Source: Acidobacteriota bacterium (GTDB taxonomy: Bacteria; Acidobacteriota; Blastocatellia; Pyrinomonadales; Pyrinomonadaceae). Taken from it: a DNA stretch of 8,679 nt. Position 1 is the stretch's first letter; each line of letters starts with the position of its first letter. The stretch spans positions 1 to 8,679 of the forward strand of contig QHXH01000122.1 in the NCBI GenBank assembly GCA_003222855.1, in the 5' to 3' direction. Shown in pieces: positions 1 to 6,907 of this stretch. The notes beneath the pieces are model-generated. The model was not told the origin of the DNA. It saw nothing but the letters and a program-made list of their open reading frames with translations, and did not search any database. The position numbers were made by a program, and so were the translations under genes.

Positions 1-2
1 TA

Positions 3-1544
3 ACGACGGGAGCCGACGCCATCCGTGTGACCAATGGGACCAACACTAAAGGTCTGGATGGCACCGCTATCGGCATCGCGGTACTCGATTCCGGAATTGA
101 CCTCAGTCACACGGCTTTTCTTGATCGCAGCAAGAACTGTCGCGTGATCGTAAGCCGGGACTTTACCGGAGAGGGGCGCATCGACGATCCCTACGGCCAC
201 GGCACTCACGTGGCCTCGATAGCGGCGGGCAATGGCCGCATTTCCAACGCCCAATATACCGGGATTGCCACTAATGCAAATTTGATCAATTTGCGAGTTT
301 TGGGCGCAACCGGATCGGGAAATATCTCGGCGGTTCTAAGTGCGCTCGATTGGGTGCTGACAAATCGCACGACTTACAACATTCGCGTTGTGAACCTGAG
401 TCTCGGGGCTCCGGCGGTCGATTCCTACAGAAACGATCCTGTTTGTCGCGCGGTGCGCAGCCTCGTCGATGCGGGCATCGTGGTGCTGGCCGCAGCCGGC
501 AACAATGGCGTGAATGGCACTGGCCAGAAAGTCTATGGCCAGGTGCATTCACCGGGTAACGAGCCATCAGCGATTACCGTCGGTGCTGCGAACACCTTTG
601 CCACTGACCAGCGTAGCGATGATGTCGTGGCGAGCTTCAGCTCACGGGGACCGACGCGTAGTGGATGGATCGATTCATTTGGGGCAAAGCATTATGACGA
701 TCTAATAAAGCCTGACATCGTCGCGCCCGGTAATAAGCTGATTTATGCCGAGGCTCCGAACAATTATCTGGTTACCCACAATCCGTCGCTCGATGCGGGC
801 GTCAGTCCGGTCGATGCTCGACGGATGATGTACATGAACGGCTCATCGATGGCCACGCCAGTAGCGGCGGGTGCGGCGGCGCTTCTCTTGCAGGCCAACC
901 CTGCTTTGACACCAAACATGGTGAAGCTGCTTTTGATGTACACGGCTCAGCCACTCGCCAGCTGCAACATGCTCGAACAAGGGGCGGGTGAGATCAATAT
1001 CGAAGGCGCCGTCCGCCTGGCGCGCATGATGCGGACCGATCTGACGCCAGCCACGGCTGTGGGCGCCCCACTTTTAACGGCCAGCCTGCCGCCGATTCCT
1101 CAAACCACAATTGCCGGACAAACCTTCAACTGGTCCCAGGGGATTGTTTTTAAATACGACTTCGCTACCGGGGTCGAATTAATAACGAAATACCAGGGAA
1201 TTTATCGTCTGGGCGTTCTGCTCAGCGATGGGGTGCTCGTCAGCAATGGCGTCCTGGTTAGCGATCGAACAGTACTTTCAAATGGTGTCCTGGTAAGTGA
1301 CGGCGTCCTTGTCAGCGATGGCACTCTCCTCGGCGGTGGCAGCCTGTTTTTGAATTCCGGTGTGCTGGTCAGTGATGGCGTTCTCGTCAGTGACGGCCTG
1401 GTCCTTAACGACGGAGTGTTGGTCAGCGATGCCGCCCTGGGGGCTGATTCCCTGATGCAAGCGATGTCGGCAATGAACAATGGAGATCCCACTTGTGTTA
1501 CGACCGTGCAGGTCGACTCTGGTCTCGACTGTTTAGGCTATTAA
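3..1544 (+). CDS. Subtilisin-like S8 serine peptidase, 5'-truncated, with C-terminal hexapeptide repeat array
   Basis: Secreted-type serine endopeptidase of the S8 (subtilase) family. Taking the GTG at 27 as residue 1, the catalytic triad is complete: Asp21 in VLDSGID, His58 in GHGTHVA and Ser274 in NGSSMATP. The oxyanion-hole Asn159 sits in AAAGNNG. The frame is open leftward from 27 to the window edge, and the preceding residues (TTGADAIR) look like normal subtilase sequence, so GTG27 is probably internal. The real start, with any signal peptide and inhibitor prodomain, lies outside the window. The catalytic domain ends near residue 335. A linker follows, then hexapeptide repeats (about 396-474), then a tail of about 30 residues with two cysteines. 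Export is inferred from the family, because the N-terminus is missing. Forty-one nt separate its stop from the GNAT gene. The fold and activity class are secure; the substrate is unknown. Confidence 0.93.
   Translation, partial: TTGADAIRVTNGTNTKGLDGTAIGIAVLDSGIDLSHTAFLDRSKNCRVIVSRDFTGEGRIDDPYGHGTHVASIAAGNGRISNAQYTGIATNANLINLRVLGATGSGNISAVLSALDWVLTNRTTYNIRVVNLSLGAPAVDSYRNDPVCRAVRSLVDAGIVVLAAAGNNGVNGTGQKVYGQVHSPGNEPSAITVGAANTFATDQRSDDVVASFSSRGPTRSGWIDSFGAKHYDDLIKPDIVAPGNKLIYAEAPNNYLVTHNPSLDAGVSPVDARRMMYMNGSSMATPVAAGAAALLLQANPALTPNMVKLLLMYTAQPLASCNMLEQGAGEINIEGAVRLARMMRTDLTPATAVGAPLLTASLPPIPQTTIAGQTFNWSQGIVFKYDFATGVELITKYQGIYRLGVLLSDGVLVSNGVLVSDRTVLSNGVLVSDGVLVSDGTLLGGGSLFLNSGVLVSDGVLVSDGLVLNDGVLVSDAALGADSLMQAMSAMNNGDPTCVTTVQVDSGLDCLGY
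1212..1448 (+). repeat. Hexapeptide (GVLVSD-type) tandem repeat array inside the S8 peptidase
   Basis: About thirteen six-residue units in register cover residues 396-474 of the peptidase, one carrying an extra residue. Six are exactly GVLVSD. Others are GVLLSD, GVLVSN, RTVLSN, GTLLGG, GLVLND and AALGAD. The codons differ between identical units (Val-Leu-Val is written gtgctcgtc, gtcctggtt, gtccttgtc, gtgttggtc and so on). The array is therefore conserved as protein rather than as recently duplicated DNA. The alternation of hydrophobic residues with S-D/N-G turns suggests a beta-solenoid or surface/Ca-binding stalk. That structural reading is inference. Confidence 0.88.
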
Positions 1545-1585
1545 GTTTTTCCGCGTCCTCTGAAACAGAATTCTGAAGGAGTGAA

Positions 1586-2488
1586 ATGATAACTGAATCG
1601 CCAACCCTCAATGAGCAATCCAGGGCGGTGTCCGCTTCGTTATCAGCTAATCATCGGTTGATGACCAGGCGGCTCACGCATGAAAGCCAATCAGAAGTCC
1701 TGCGATTCCTTGCAGAACGTCCCCTTCACACTGCAGTTATGAGTGGGTTTATTCGTGACAACGGCTTGGAGAGCGAGTTAAATCGCGGCCGCTTCTACGG
1801 ATATCGCAATAAAGCTGGAACTCTGGAAGGTGTGAGTTTGATTGGGCACGCGACTTTTATCGAAGCGCGATCTGACAACGCTATGCTGGGATTTGCCCGG
1901 CTGGCCCGGGATTTTTCGAATGTGCACATGATTATGGGCGAGCACGAAATGATCAAGCGCTTCTGGAAATACTATTCATCCGGCGGGCAGGCGTCGCGCC
2001 GCTGGTGCCAGGAAACTCTTTTCGAACTGCGCCAGCCGCGAACGGGGTTTCATTCTGTATCCGGTCTTCGCACGGCCAATCTAGACGATCTTTCAACCAT
2101 CATGGCGGTTCACGCCAGGCTGGCGTTTGAAGAAAGTGGAGTAAATCCTCTGGAGATTGATCCGAAGGGTTTTCGAATGCGGTGCCAGCGCCGGATTGAA
2201 CGGGACCGCGTTTGGGTTTGGGTTGAAAACGGGGAATTGATTTTTAAGGCGGACGTCATCAGCGATACGCCTGACGTGATCTACCTGGAAGGCATCTACG
2301 TCGATCAGAACCAGCGCGGCAAAGGTTATGGCTCACGCTGCGTGTTACAGCTATCGCATCATCTCTTGCGCCGCAGCAAATCAATCAGTGTGCTCGTTAG
2401 CCAGGAGCGCCGGCACGCGCAAAACTTCTTCAACAACCTCGGATTTCTTTCGCGCGGGTTGTACGACACGATTTTCTTGCAGATTTGA
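1586..2488 (+). CDS. Two-domain GNAT-family N-acetyltransferase
   Basis: Predicted cytoplasmic acetyl-CoA-dependent acyltransferase of 300 aa. The C-terminal half (about 155-300) is a GNAT domain. Beta-4 reads YLEGIYVD, followed by the acetyl-CoA pyrophosphate-binding loop Gln243-Arg-Gly-Lys-Gly-Tyr-Gly249 (Q/RxxGxG/A) and helix 3. A closing ERRHAQNFFNNLGF segment matches GNAT motif B. The N-terminal half (about 30-150, from VLRFLAERPLHTAVM to the QETLFELR region) resembles the extra domain seen in DUF4081-type GNAT proteins, and may itself be a degenerate GNAT fold. The ATG at 1586 has a good Shine-Dalgarno site, AAGGAG at 1576-1581. It lies 41 nt after the peptidase and 72 nt before the kinase on the same strand, so co-transcription is plausible. 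The substrate (small molecule, peptide or protein amine) cannot be told from sequence. No membrane segment or signal peptide is seen. Confidence 0.88.
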   Translation: MITESPTLNEQSRAVSASLSANHRLMTRRLTHESQSEVLRFLAERPLHTAVMSGFIRDNGLESELNRGRFYGYRNKAGTLEGVSLIGHATFIEARSDNAMLGFARLARDFSNVHMIMGEHEMIKRFWKYYSSGGQASRRWCQETLFELRQPRTGFHSVSGLRTANLDDLSTIMAVHARLAFEESGVNPLEIDPKGFRMRCQRRIERDRVWVWVENGELIFKADVISDTPDVIYLEGIYVDQNQRGKGYGSRCVLQLSHHLLRRSKSISVLVSQERRHAQNFFNNLGFLSRGLYDTIFLQI

Positions 2489-2560
2489 AAGGGAGTGTTG
2501 TAGCCACGGGGCCGGTGATCGGAGTGGGGCGACCGTCAATACTTGAAAGAGGGAAATAAC

Positions 2561-4537
2561 ATGGACCGACAAAGTCTAAAGAAAGCATATATCTGGGTAA
2601 TCATCACCGCCGCAAGCGCAGCAGTGGTTTTCTCAATATTCCATTTTCCGACTGAGCGTTTGGACCTTCCCCTGATTGCGCTGGCTGTCGTGACCATCGC
2701 GATCAGTTCGCGATTGACCATCCGGATCCCGCGCATCAGCGGACATATTTCCGTCTCGGATACCTTTTTCTTTCTCACGATTTTGATTTATGGCGGCGAA
2801 GCCGCGGTGCTGTTAGCGGCAGCGGAAGCTCTGTGTTCATCATTACGGTTCAGCAATAAGTCGATTCACATCAAGCCGCTGACCATTGCCTTTAACTCAG
2901 CCATGATGGCGTGCTCGACCTTTATCACCTTCGTAGTCGTGCGCCTGGGTTTCGGAGATATAACCCTGTTACGCCACGGCCAGTTCTCGGCACAATTCGT
3001 GGCCGCCTTGTGCGTGATGGCGCTGGTGCAATATGGAAGCAATTCCTTTCTCGCCGCGATTTATACTTCGCTGAAAGTCAATGAATCTGTTTGGCACACC
3101 TGGGCGAAGTATTATCTCTGGGCTTCAATTACCTATTTCGCCGGAGCCTCGGCAGCGGGCCTGACCGCAAAGATGACCGATACTGCCGGCTTCTACGCTC
3201 TGTTAGCGACCACTCCCATCGTGGCCATCGTCTACTTTACTTATCGTACGTACCTGAGAAACATCGAGGTCATGGCCGCCGCTGCGACGGCAGAAGCCGC
3301 CGCTGCGCACGTCGAGGAAGCCGAACGCCATGTGGCCGAACTCAATCACTATATCGCGGAGCAGGAGCGCATCCGCGAACAGTTTTCGCAGATAGAAAAG
3401 ATGTCGGCTTTAGGCGAGCTGGCCTCAGGCGTGGCTCACGATTTCAATAACACACTCGCGGGTATTCTCGGCCGCGCGCAACTACTGCTCGATACCGCGG
3501 ACGCGAACAAGATCGAAAGCGGGCTGAATATAATTATCAAAACCGCAAAAGACGGCGCGAACACGGTGAAGCGAATCCAGGATTTCGCGCGACAACGCCG
3601 CGATCACGACTTTCAATTAATAGATGTTCGTCAGTTGCTGCTGGACGTGGGAGAGATTACGAGACCCCGTTGGAAGAACAGGGCTGAAGCGGCGAACGTG
3701 CACATCAATCTTGAGCTGGAATGTTACGGGGGACTGCTGATAATGGGTGACGGGTCGGAATTGCGGGAAGTGCTGGTCAATCTGGTCTTCAACGCGGTTG
3801 ATGCAATGCCGCAAGGTGGCACGCTTACGATGGCGGCAAAAAAAACCGCCGACAATGTCGAGATATCCGTTCGTGATACCGGGACTGGGATGACCGAAGA
3901 AACGCGCCTGCGTATTTTTGATCCCTTCTTCACGACCAAGGATAAATTGGGAATGGGTCTCGGACTTGCGGTGAGCTACGGCATCATTCGCCGACATGAA
4001 GGAACCGTGGAGGTGGAGTCACAGATTGGCGTCGGTACCACCTTTCGCATTCGTCTGCCGATTCCAATGTGCGGCGCGACAACCAACGCAGCCAACAGTC
4101 TGTTTTCGGCTGGTCCGGGCCGCGTGAAGTCTTCCCAGACTAGAATTCTGGTCGTTGACGATGAGGAATATGTCCGAGATCTCTTGCGGGACATTCTGGA
4201 AAAGGAAGGCTGTGAAGCAATCGTGGCGGAGGGAGGGCGCCAGGCCTTGTCCCTTTTCGACAATGGGAATTTCGACGCAGTCTTCACCGATGTGGGCATG
4301 CCGGACATGAACGGTTGGGAATTGTCCCGCGCCCTCCGACAACGCGACAGCAAAATACCGGTCGCCATAATTACCGGATGGGGTGAAGCGGTGGGTTCTC
4401 ACGAGCGGCAGGCGGCTCAGGTCGATTGGGTAGTGACCAAGCCCTTCGAAACTCCGCAGATTGCGGAAATGGCCCGCGAAGTGTTGCGCCGGCGACTGGC
4501 ACGACGCAGACTGGAAGTCGCAGCAGTAGCAGCATAA
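2561..4537 (+). CDS. Membrane-bound hybrid sensor histidine kinase with C-terminal receiver domain
   Basis: Two-component sensor kinase of 658 aa. Residues about 10-232 hold roughly seven hydrophobic segments, an integral-membrane sensory domain with no extracytoplasmic loop large enough to be a classical periplasmic sensor. An Ala/Glu-rich coiled coil follows (about 234-283). The dimerisation/phosphoacceptor helix has His293 in GVAHDFNN. The ATP-binding domain has an N box with Asn411 (VNLVFNAVDA), G1 at Asp439 (DTGTGM), an F box (FDPFFTTK) and G2 (GMGLGL, 464-469). The receiver starts near residue 528, with acidic DDEE (533-536), phosphoacceptor Asp577 (FTDVGMP) and Lys627 (VTKPFE). I chose ATG2561 because GAGG at 2549-2552 sits 8 nt upstream. 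A TTG at 2543 would add six residues. It converges on the NtrC-type regulator gene, which could be a partner. The signal sensed is unknown. Confidence 0.95.
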   Translation: MDRQSLKKAYIWVIITAASAAVVFSIFHFPTERLDLPLIALAVVTIAISSRLTIRIPRISGHISVSDTFFFLTILIYGGEAAVLLAAAEALCSSLRFSNKSIHIKPLTIAFNSAMMACSTFITFVVVRLGFGDITLLRHGQFSAQFVAALCVMALVQYGSNSFLAAIYTSLKVNESVWHTWAKYYLWASITYFAGASAAGLTAKMTDTAGFYALLATTPIVAIVYFTYRTYLRNIEVMAAAATAEAAAAHVEEAERHVAELNHYIAEQERIREQFSQIEKMSALGELASGVAHDFNNTLAGILGRAQLLLDTADANKIESGLNIIIKTAKDGANTVKRIQDFARQRRDHDFQLIDVRQLLLDVGEITRPRWKNRAEAANVHINLELECYGGLLIMGDGSELREVLVNLVFNAVDAMPQGGTLTMAAKKTADNVEISVRDTGTGMTEETRLRIFDPFFTTKDKLGMGLGLAVSYGIIRRHEGTVEVESQIGVGTTFRIRLPIPMCGATTNAANSLFSAGPGRVKSSQTRILVVDDEEYVRDLLRDILEKEGCEAIVAEGGRQALSLFDNGNFDAVFTDVGMPDMNGWELSRALRQRDSKIPVAIITGWGEAVGSHERQAAQVDWVVTKPFETPQIAEMAREVLRRRLARRRLEVAAVAA

Positions 4538-4583
4538 GAGACTGTATTGACAGGTTCTTCAGTCGCTTGAGAAAAAGTTTTAA
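4538..4583. other. Short convergent intergenic spacer
   Basis: Only 46 nt separate the stop of the hybrid kinase from the stop of the convergent response regulator. A weak inverted pair (GACTG and CAGTC, about 4540-4564, with a long loop) and a short A/T-rich stretch are visible. No convincing bidirectional terminator is present. Transcripts may run into each other and overlap antisense at their 3' ends. Confidence 0.45.
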
Positions 4584-6005
4584 TCAGTATTCCGGCGCAG
4601 CTTTAGGATCTTCTGATTCGGATCTTCCCAAATCATAGCGTTCGAGTTTACGCTGCAGAGTTGTTCGATCGATCGCGAGGATGCGGGCGGCGGCTTGTTT
4701 GTTGCCCCCCGTTCGCGCGAGCACGCGAATGATGTGGCGGCGCTCGACTTCCGACAGAGGTAACAGAGCTTCATCGGCACCGCCATTCTCAGTTCCGCGC
4801 GCGGCGGCGAGGTCCGTGCTTGTCTTGAACGAGCGGCGGACGCGTTCGGGCAAATCTTCCGGGCGAACAATCTGATCACAAAGAGCGGATGCCCGCACGA
4901 TAGCGTTTTCCAGCTCTCGAATGTTCCCGGGCCAATCATAATTCTCGAGCATCCATAAAGCTTCCTTTGAGAATCCGATCGACGCCGCGTTCGCGCCGAT
5001 GGTGCGCTCGGCAAAGTATTTGGCGAGCGGACGAATGTCGTCGCGGCGTTCCCGCAACGCAGGCAAATGGATCGTGACCGCATTCAAACGGAAAAGCAGA
5101 TCCTGGCGAAAACGTCCTTGCCGAACTTCTGCTTCGGCATCTCGATTCGTGGCGGCGATAACTCGCACGTCGACGCGTTGCGTTTGATTTGAGCCGACCC
5201 GGCGAATTTCACCTTCCTGCAAGGCCCGCAGCAGCTTCACCTGAAAAGCCAGGCTTGTTTCCGTGATCTCATCCAGAAAAACTGTGCCATGGTCGGCCTC
5301 CTGCCATAATCCTCGCCGGTCCATGGTGGCGCCGGTGAACGAGCCCCGCACATGACCGAAGAGTTCTGACTCGATCAGTTCCGCAGGCAAGGCGCCGCAA
5401 TTCACCGCCACGAAAGGCTCGTCCGCACGCGGGCTGCGGCGATGAATCGCGCGCGCCACGATTTCCTTGCCAGTTCCGGATTCGCCGGTTATCAATACCG
5501 GTAGATTGGTGGACGCGACCCGTCCCACTAATTTCATCACTTCGACGAAAGCGGCGCTGACTCCGATCAGGTCGATATCAGAGGTATAGACCGGCGGCGA
5601 GGGCAGCTCATCGCTCACACTGCGTCTTGCACGCTTGTCGATACCCCGCCGCACAGCTTCAGAGATGCGCTTCACGTCGGCAATCTCGAAAGGTTTCATC
5701 AAATAATCGTAAGCACCCGACGACACCGCATCGAGCGCTCCCACCGCTGAGCCGTGGCCAGTCATAAGAACGATCTGGGCCTCTGGTTGAGCTTCGGTGA
5801 AACTTCGCAAAATGTCATAGCCCTCATAGTCGTTTTTAGTGCTGAGCCGCACATCGCAAAACACGAGCGACCAGGCATAGGCTCGCAATAGCTCGAGGGC
5901 GCGCGGCGCGGACTCGGCTTCGGTAACTTCCCAGCCATCGTTGCTGAGGACCTCAGCTACGTTGCTGCGAATCAGATCATCGTCGTCGACTACAAGTGCT
6001 TTCAT
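4584..6005 (-). CDS. NtrC-family sigma-54-dependent response regulator (REC-AAA+-Fis HTH)
   Basis: Bacterial enhancer-binding protein of 473 aa. The receiver (1-120) has acidic pocket Asp7-Asp10, phosphoacceptor Asp51 (FCDVR), Thr82 and Lys104 (LMKPFE). The AAA+ domain (about 143-375) has Walker A GESGTGKE (174-181), the sigma-54-contacting loop as GSFTGA (221-226, Ser in place of the usual Ala), Walker B VFLDEI with Asp245-Glu246, and the RQDLLFRLN segment with candidate arginine fingers. A Fis-type helix-turn-helix ends the protein (about 433-458, GNKQAAARILAIDRTTLQRK). Once phosphorylated it should bind upstream sites and remodel sigma-54 RNA polymerase using ATP. The start is set by homology, since KALVVDDDD follows the Met directly, although no strong Shine-Dalgarno site is visible. 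The ATGA overlap with the upstream PAS ORF would allow translational coupling. The nearest kinase is the convergent hybrid kinase, and pairing with it is inference. Confidence 0.96.
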   Translation of the reverse strand: MKALVVDDDDLIRSNVAEVLSNDGWEVTEAESAPRALELLRAYAWSLVFCDVRLSTKNDYEGYDILRSFTEAQPEAQIVLMTGHGSAVGALDAVSSGAYDYLMKPFEIADVKRISEAVRRGIDKRARRSVSDELPSPPVYTSDIDLIGVSAAFVEVMKLVGRVASTNLPVLITGESGTGKEIVARAIHRRSPRADEPFVAVNCGALPAELIESELFGHVRGSFTGATMDRRGLWQEADHGTVFLDEITETSLAFQVKLLRALQEGEIRRVGSNQTQRVDVRVIAATNRDAEAEVRQGRFRQDLLFRLNAVTIHLPALRERRDDIRPLAKYFAERTIGANAASIGFSKEALWMLENYDWPGNIRELENAIVRASALCDQIVRPEDLPERVRRSFKTSTDLAAARGTENGGADEALLPLSEVERRHIIRVLARTGGNKQAAARILAIDRTTLQRKLERYDLGRSESEDPKAAPEY

Positions 6006-6355
6006 ATTTTGAAGAAACCATAACTGCCTAGATTTATTATCTCAGCAAGGCGATTTGTCAAAGGTAATGAGGCGGAGACGATCAGCATGGACACAAACTT
6101 GTGGTCCAGACACCGAGGCTGCATATGATCGTCACATTCTCTGGTCTTCACCGCCGGGAAAGCTATGCCATGAAGTTCGAAAGGCTCACCGTTACGCATC
6201 ACCAGATGAGCGCTGGTTTCCAATACGACGCGCCGGCTATCTTTGGTGATGATCTCGATCTCGTACACGGCGCCGAAGTGGCCGTTGAGGGCATCGGTGA
6301 GTTGTCGCCGAACATAATCTTCCAGGCCCGGCGCCAGAACGTCGGTGACATTCAT
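6002..6355 (-). CDS. PAS-domain ORF (C-terminal part of a PAS fold), probably a truncated or decaying gene
   Basis: This 117-aa reading frame begins inside a PAS domain. GMNVTDVLAP, then a helix (EDYVRRQLTDALNG), then strands VYEIEIITKDSRRVVLETSA and the FELHGIA end-strand, are typical of the second half of a PAS sensor fold. The first half (PAS beta strands, IVFVLDLAGNFKFIN) lies immediately upstream in a different frame. The Met at 6355 is internal to the domain and lacks a clear Shine-Dalgarno site. After residue about 70 the usual DITERK linker is missing, and the last 45 residues match no domain I recognise. They are encoded by AT-rich sequence that may really be the regulator's promoter region. 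The stop overlaps the regulator's ATG (ATGA). Either it is a remnant of a sensor once paired with that regulator, or a sequencing error splits one small PAS protein. Confidence 0.6.
   Translation of the reverse strand: MNVTDVLAPGLEDYVRRQLTDALNGHFGAVYEIEIITKDSRRVVLETSAHLVMRNGEPFELHGIAFPAVKTRECDDHMQPRCLDHKFVSMLIVSASLPLTNRLAEIINLGSYGFFKI
6036..6061 (-). promoter_or_regulatory. Possible sigma-70-type promoter for the response regulator
   Basis: On the minus strand a perfect TTGACA (6061-6056) precedes GATAAT (6041-6036), about 30 nt before the regulator start. The 14-nt spacer is shorter than the usual 16-18, so the match is doubtful. If it is real, the tail of the PAS ORF is regulatory rather than coding. 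Confidence 0.3.
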
Positions 6356-6444
6356 TCCGCAAGCTTCCGCGCGGCTATAGCATTTATAAACTTAAAATTT
6401 CCGGCGAGATCCAGGACAAAAACAATCTGGTCCTCTCTGGTCAT
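6352..6444 (-). pseudogene. Out-of-frame N-terminal half of the same PAS domain
   Basis: An ATG at 6444 opens 30 codons ending in TGA at 6354-6352. The residues TREDQIVFVLDLAGNFKFIN are a clear PAS N-terminus (beta-A/beta-B with the conserved Asn). The continuing PAS sequence, YSRAEACGMNVTDV, is read in the other frame. The frames cross near 6390. A typical PAS has about seven more residues between FIN and GYS, so a loss of about 22 nt (seven codons plus one base) would explain both the missing residues and the frame change. AGAGG precedes the ATG, but with only 2 nt spacing; starts further upstream (ATG 6486, GTG 6492) are also in frame. This is too short for ordinary gene finders. Confidence 0.6.
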
Positions 6445-6579
6445 TACCTCTTTGTTCGGGCGTTTGTGGGGGCTTCGACAAGTCATAAGCACGTTCTCGT
6501 GATTCCAAAATCAGACGATGGAGCGGCAGCCTTTAGATCGGTTAGTCAGAGAAGCAAAGGCGGTTTAAGCGGGAAGTGC

Positions 6580-6615
6580 AAAAAAGAACTCGCTGCTGCA
6601 TTCAACCTCAGCGAG
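6580..6615 (-). terminator. Intrinsic terminator-like hairpin on the minus strand
   Basis: Read on the minus strand, CTCGCTG (6615-6609) pairs perfectly with CAGCGAG (6595-6589) across a 13-nt loop. TTCTTTTTT (6588-6580) follows directly. A GC-rich 7-bp stem with a T-run is the standard form. It would end a transcript coming from about 6700-6900, where only eroded coding-like sequence remains. That makes it evidence for a small RNA or a former gene there, and it would insulate the PAS/regulator unit. Confidence 0.55.
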
Positions 6616-6663
6616 ATGCCGCGGTAAGAATCAAAATATCAATTAGGTCCGCAATTTCCGCGA

Positions 6664-6686
6664 CCTGTGCGATCGTTTCGCACGGG
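6664..6686. promoter_or_regulatory. Perfect dyad, candidate activator (enhancer) site
   Basis: GTGCGA (6667-6672) and TCGCAC (6678-6683) are perfect inverted repeats around a 5-nt centre. As RNA the stem extends to 9 pairs, with one G-U pair, from 6664 to 6686. The centre lies about 93 nt upstream of the start site predicted for the sigma-54-like promoter at 6742-6757, a usual distance for an NtrC-type binding site. A further TGTGC half-site follows at about 6688. The regulatory role is inference. Confidence 0.4.
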
Positions 6687-6741
6687 CTGTGCCATTGAAG
6701 AACTTCCGATTTTCACGCCTGAGATAGTCAATTAGGAAGGG

Positions 6742-6757
6742 CGGCATATAGGTTGCT
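6742..6757 (+). promoter_or_regulatory. Candidate sigma-54 (-24/-12) promoter
   Basis: CGGCATATAGGTTGCT carries the invariant GG (6743-6744) and GC (6755-6756) with the required 10-nt spacing. It matches GGCA of the -24 block and all of TTGCW of the -12 block. The CG that should follow GGCA is changed to TA. The predicted start is near 6768, giving a long leader of about 240 nt to the exported-protein gene at 7007. An NtrC-type activator gene lies less than 1 kb away, which fits. Confidence 0.4.
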
Positions 6758-6907
6758 CTAAATTGCGCACGCGCTGCGTCTCAAGCGGCGTCAACTGAAA
6801 AAAGATCCACAGTCCCGGATTCGAAAACTTCGGACCTGCGATCCAGCAATAATCAGGTCTGCCCCAAAACCTCGCTGTCGTTAACCAATTTCATTCTTTG
6901 GTCGAAG

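Noticed and set aside
1202..1492. Minus-strand reading frames through the peptidase repeat array
   Set aside because: They are open only because the repeated codons avoid stops on the opposite strand. Their residues (TRTPSLT-type runs) are the antisense of the GVLVSD repeats.
2543..2560. TTG start for the hybrid kinase
   Set aside because: ATG2561 has a GAGG site at 8 nt, whereas no ribosome site of comparable quality precedes the TTG.
3815..3835. TGGCACG-containing string resembling a sigma-54 -24 block
   Set aside because: It lies inside the kinase ATP-binding domain and lacks a GC at the required -12 spacing.
6101..6502. 133-codon plus-strand ORF across the PAS region
   Set aside because: It is antisense to recognisable PAS coding sequence, and its own residues match no family.
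6643..6747. 34-codon minus-strand ORF starting MPPFLIDYL, overlapping the sigma-54-like promoter
   Set aside because: Short, basic and low-complexity at its C-terminus, with no clear ribosome site. It is kept only as part of the eroded-gene finding.
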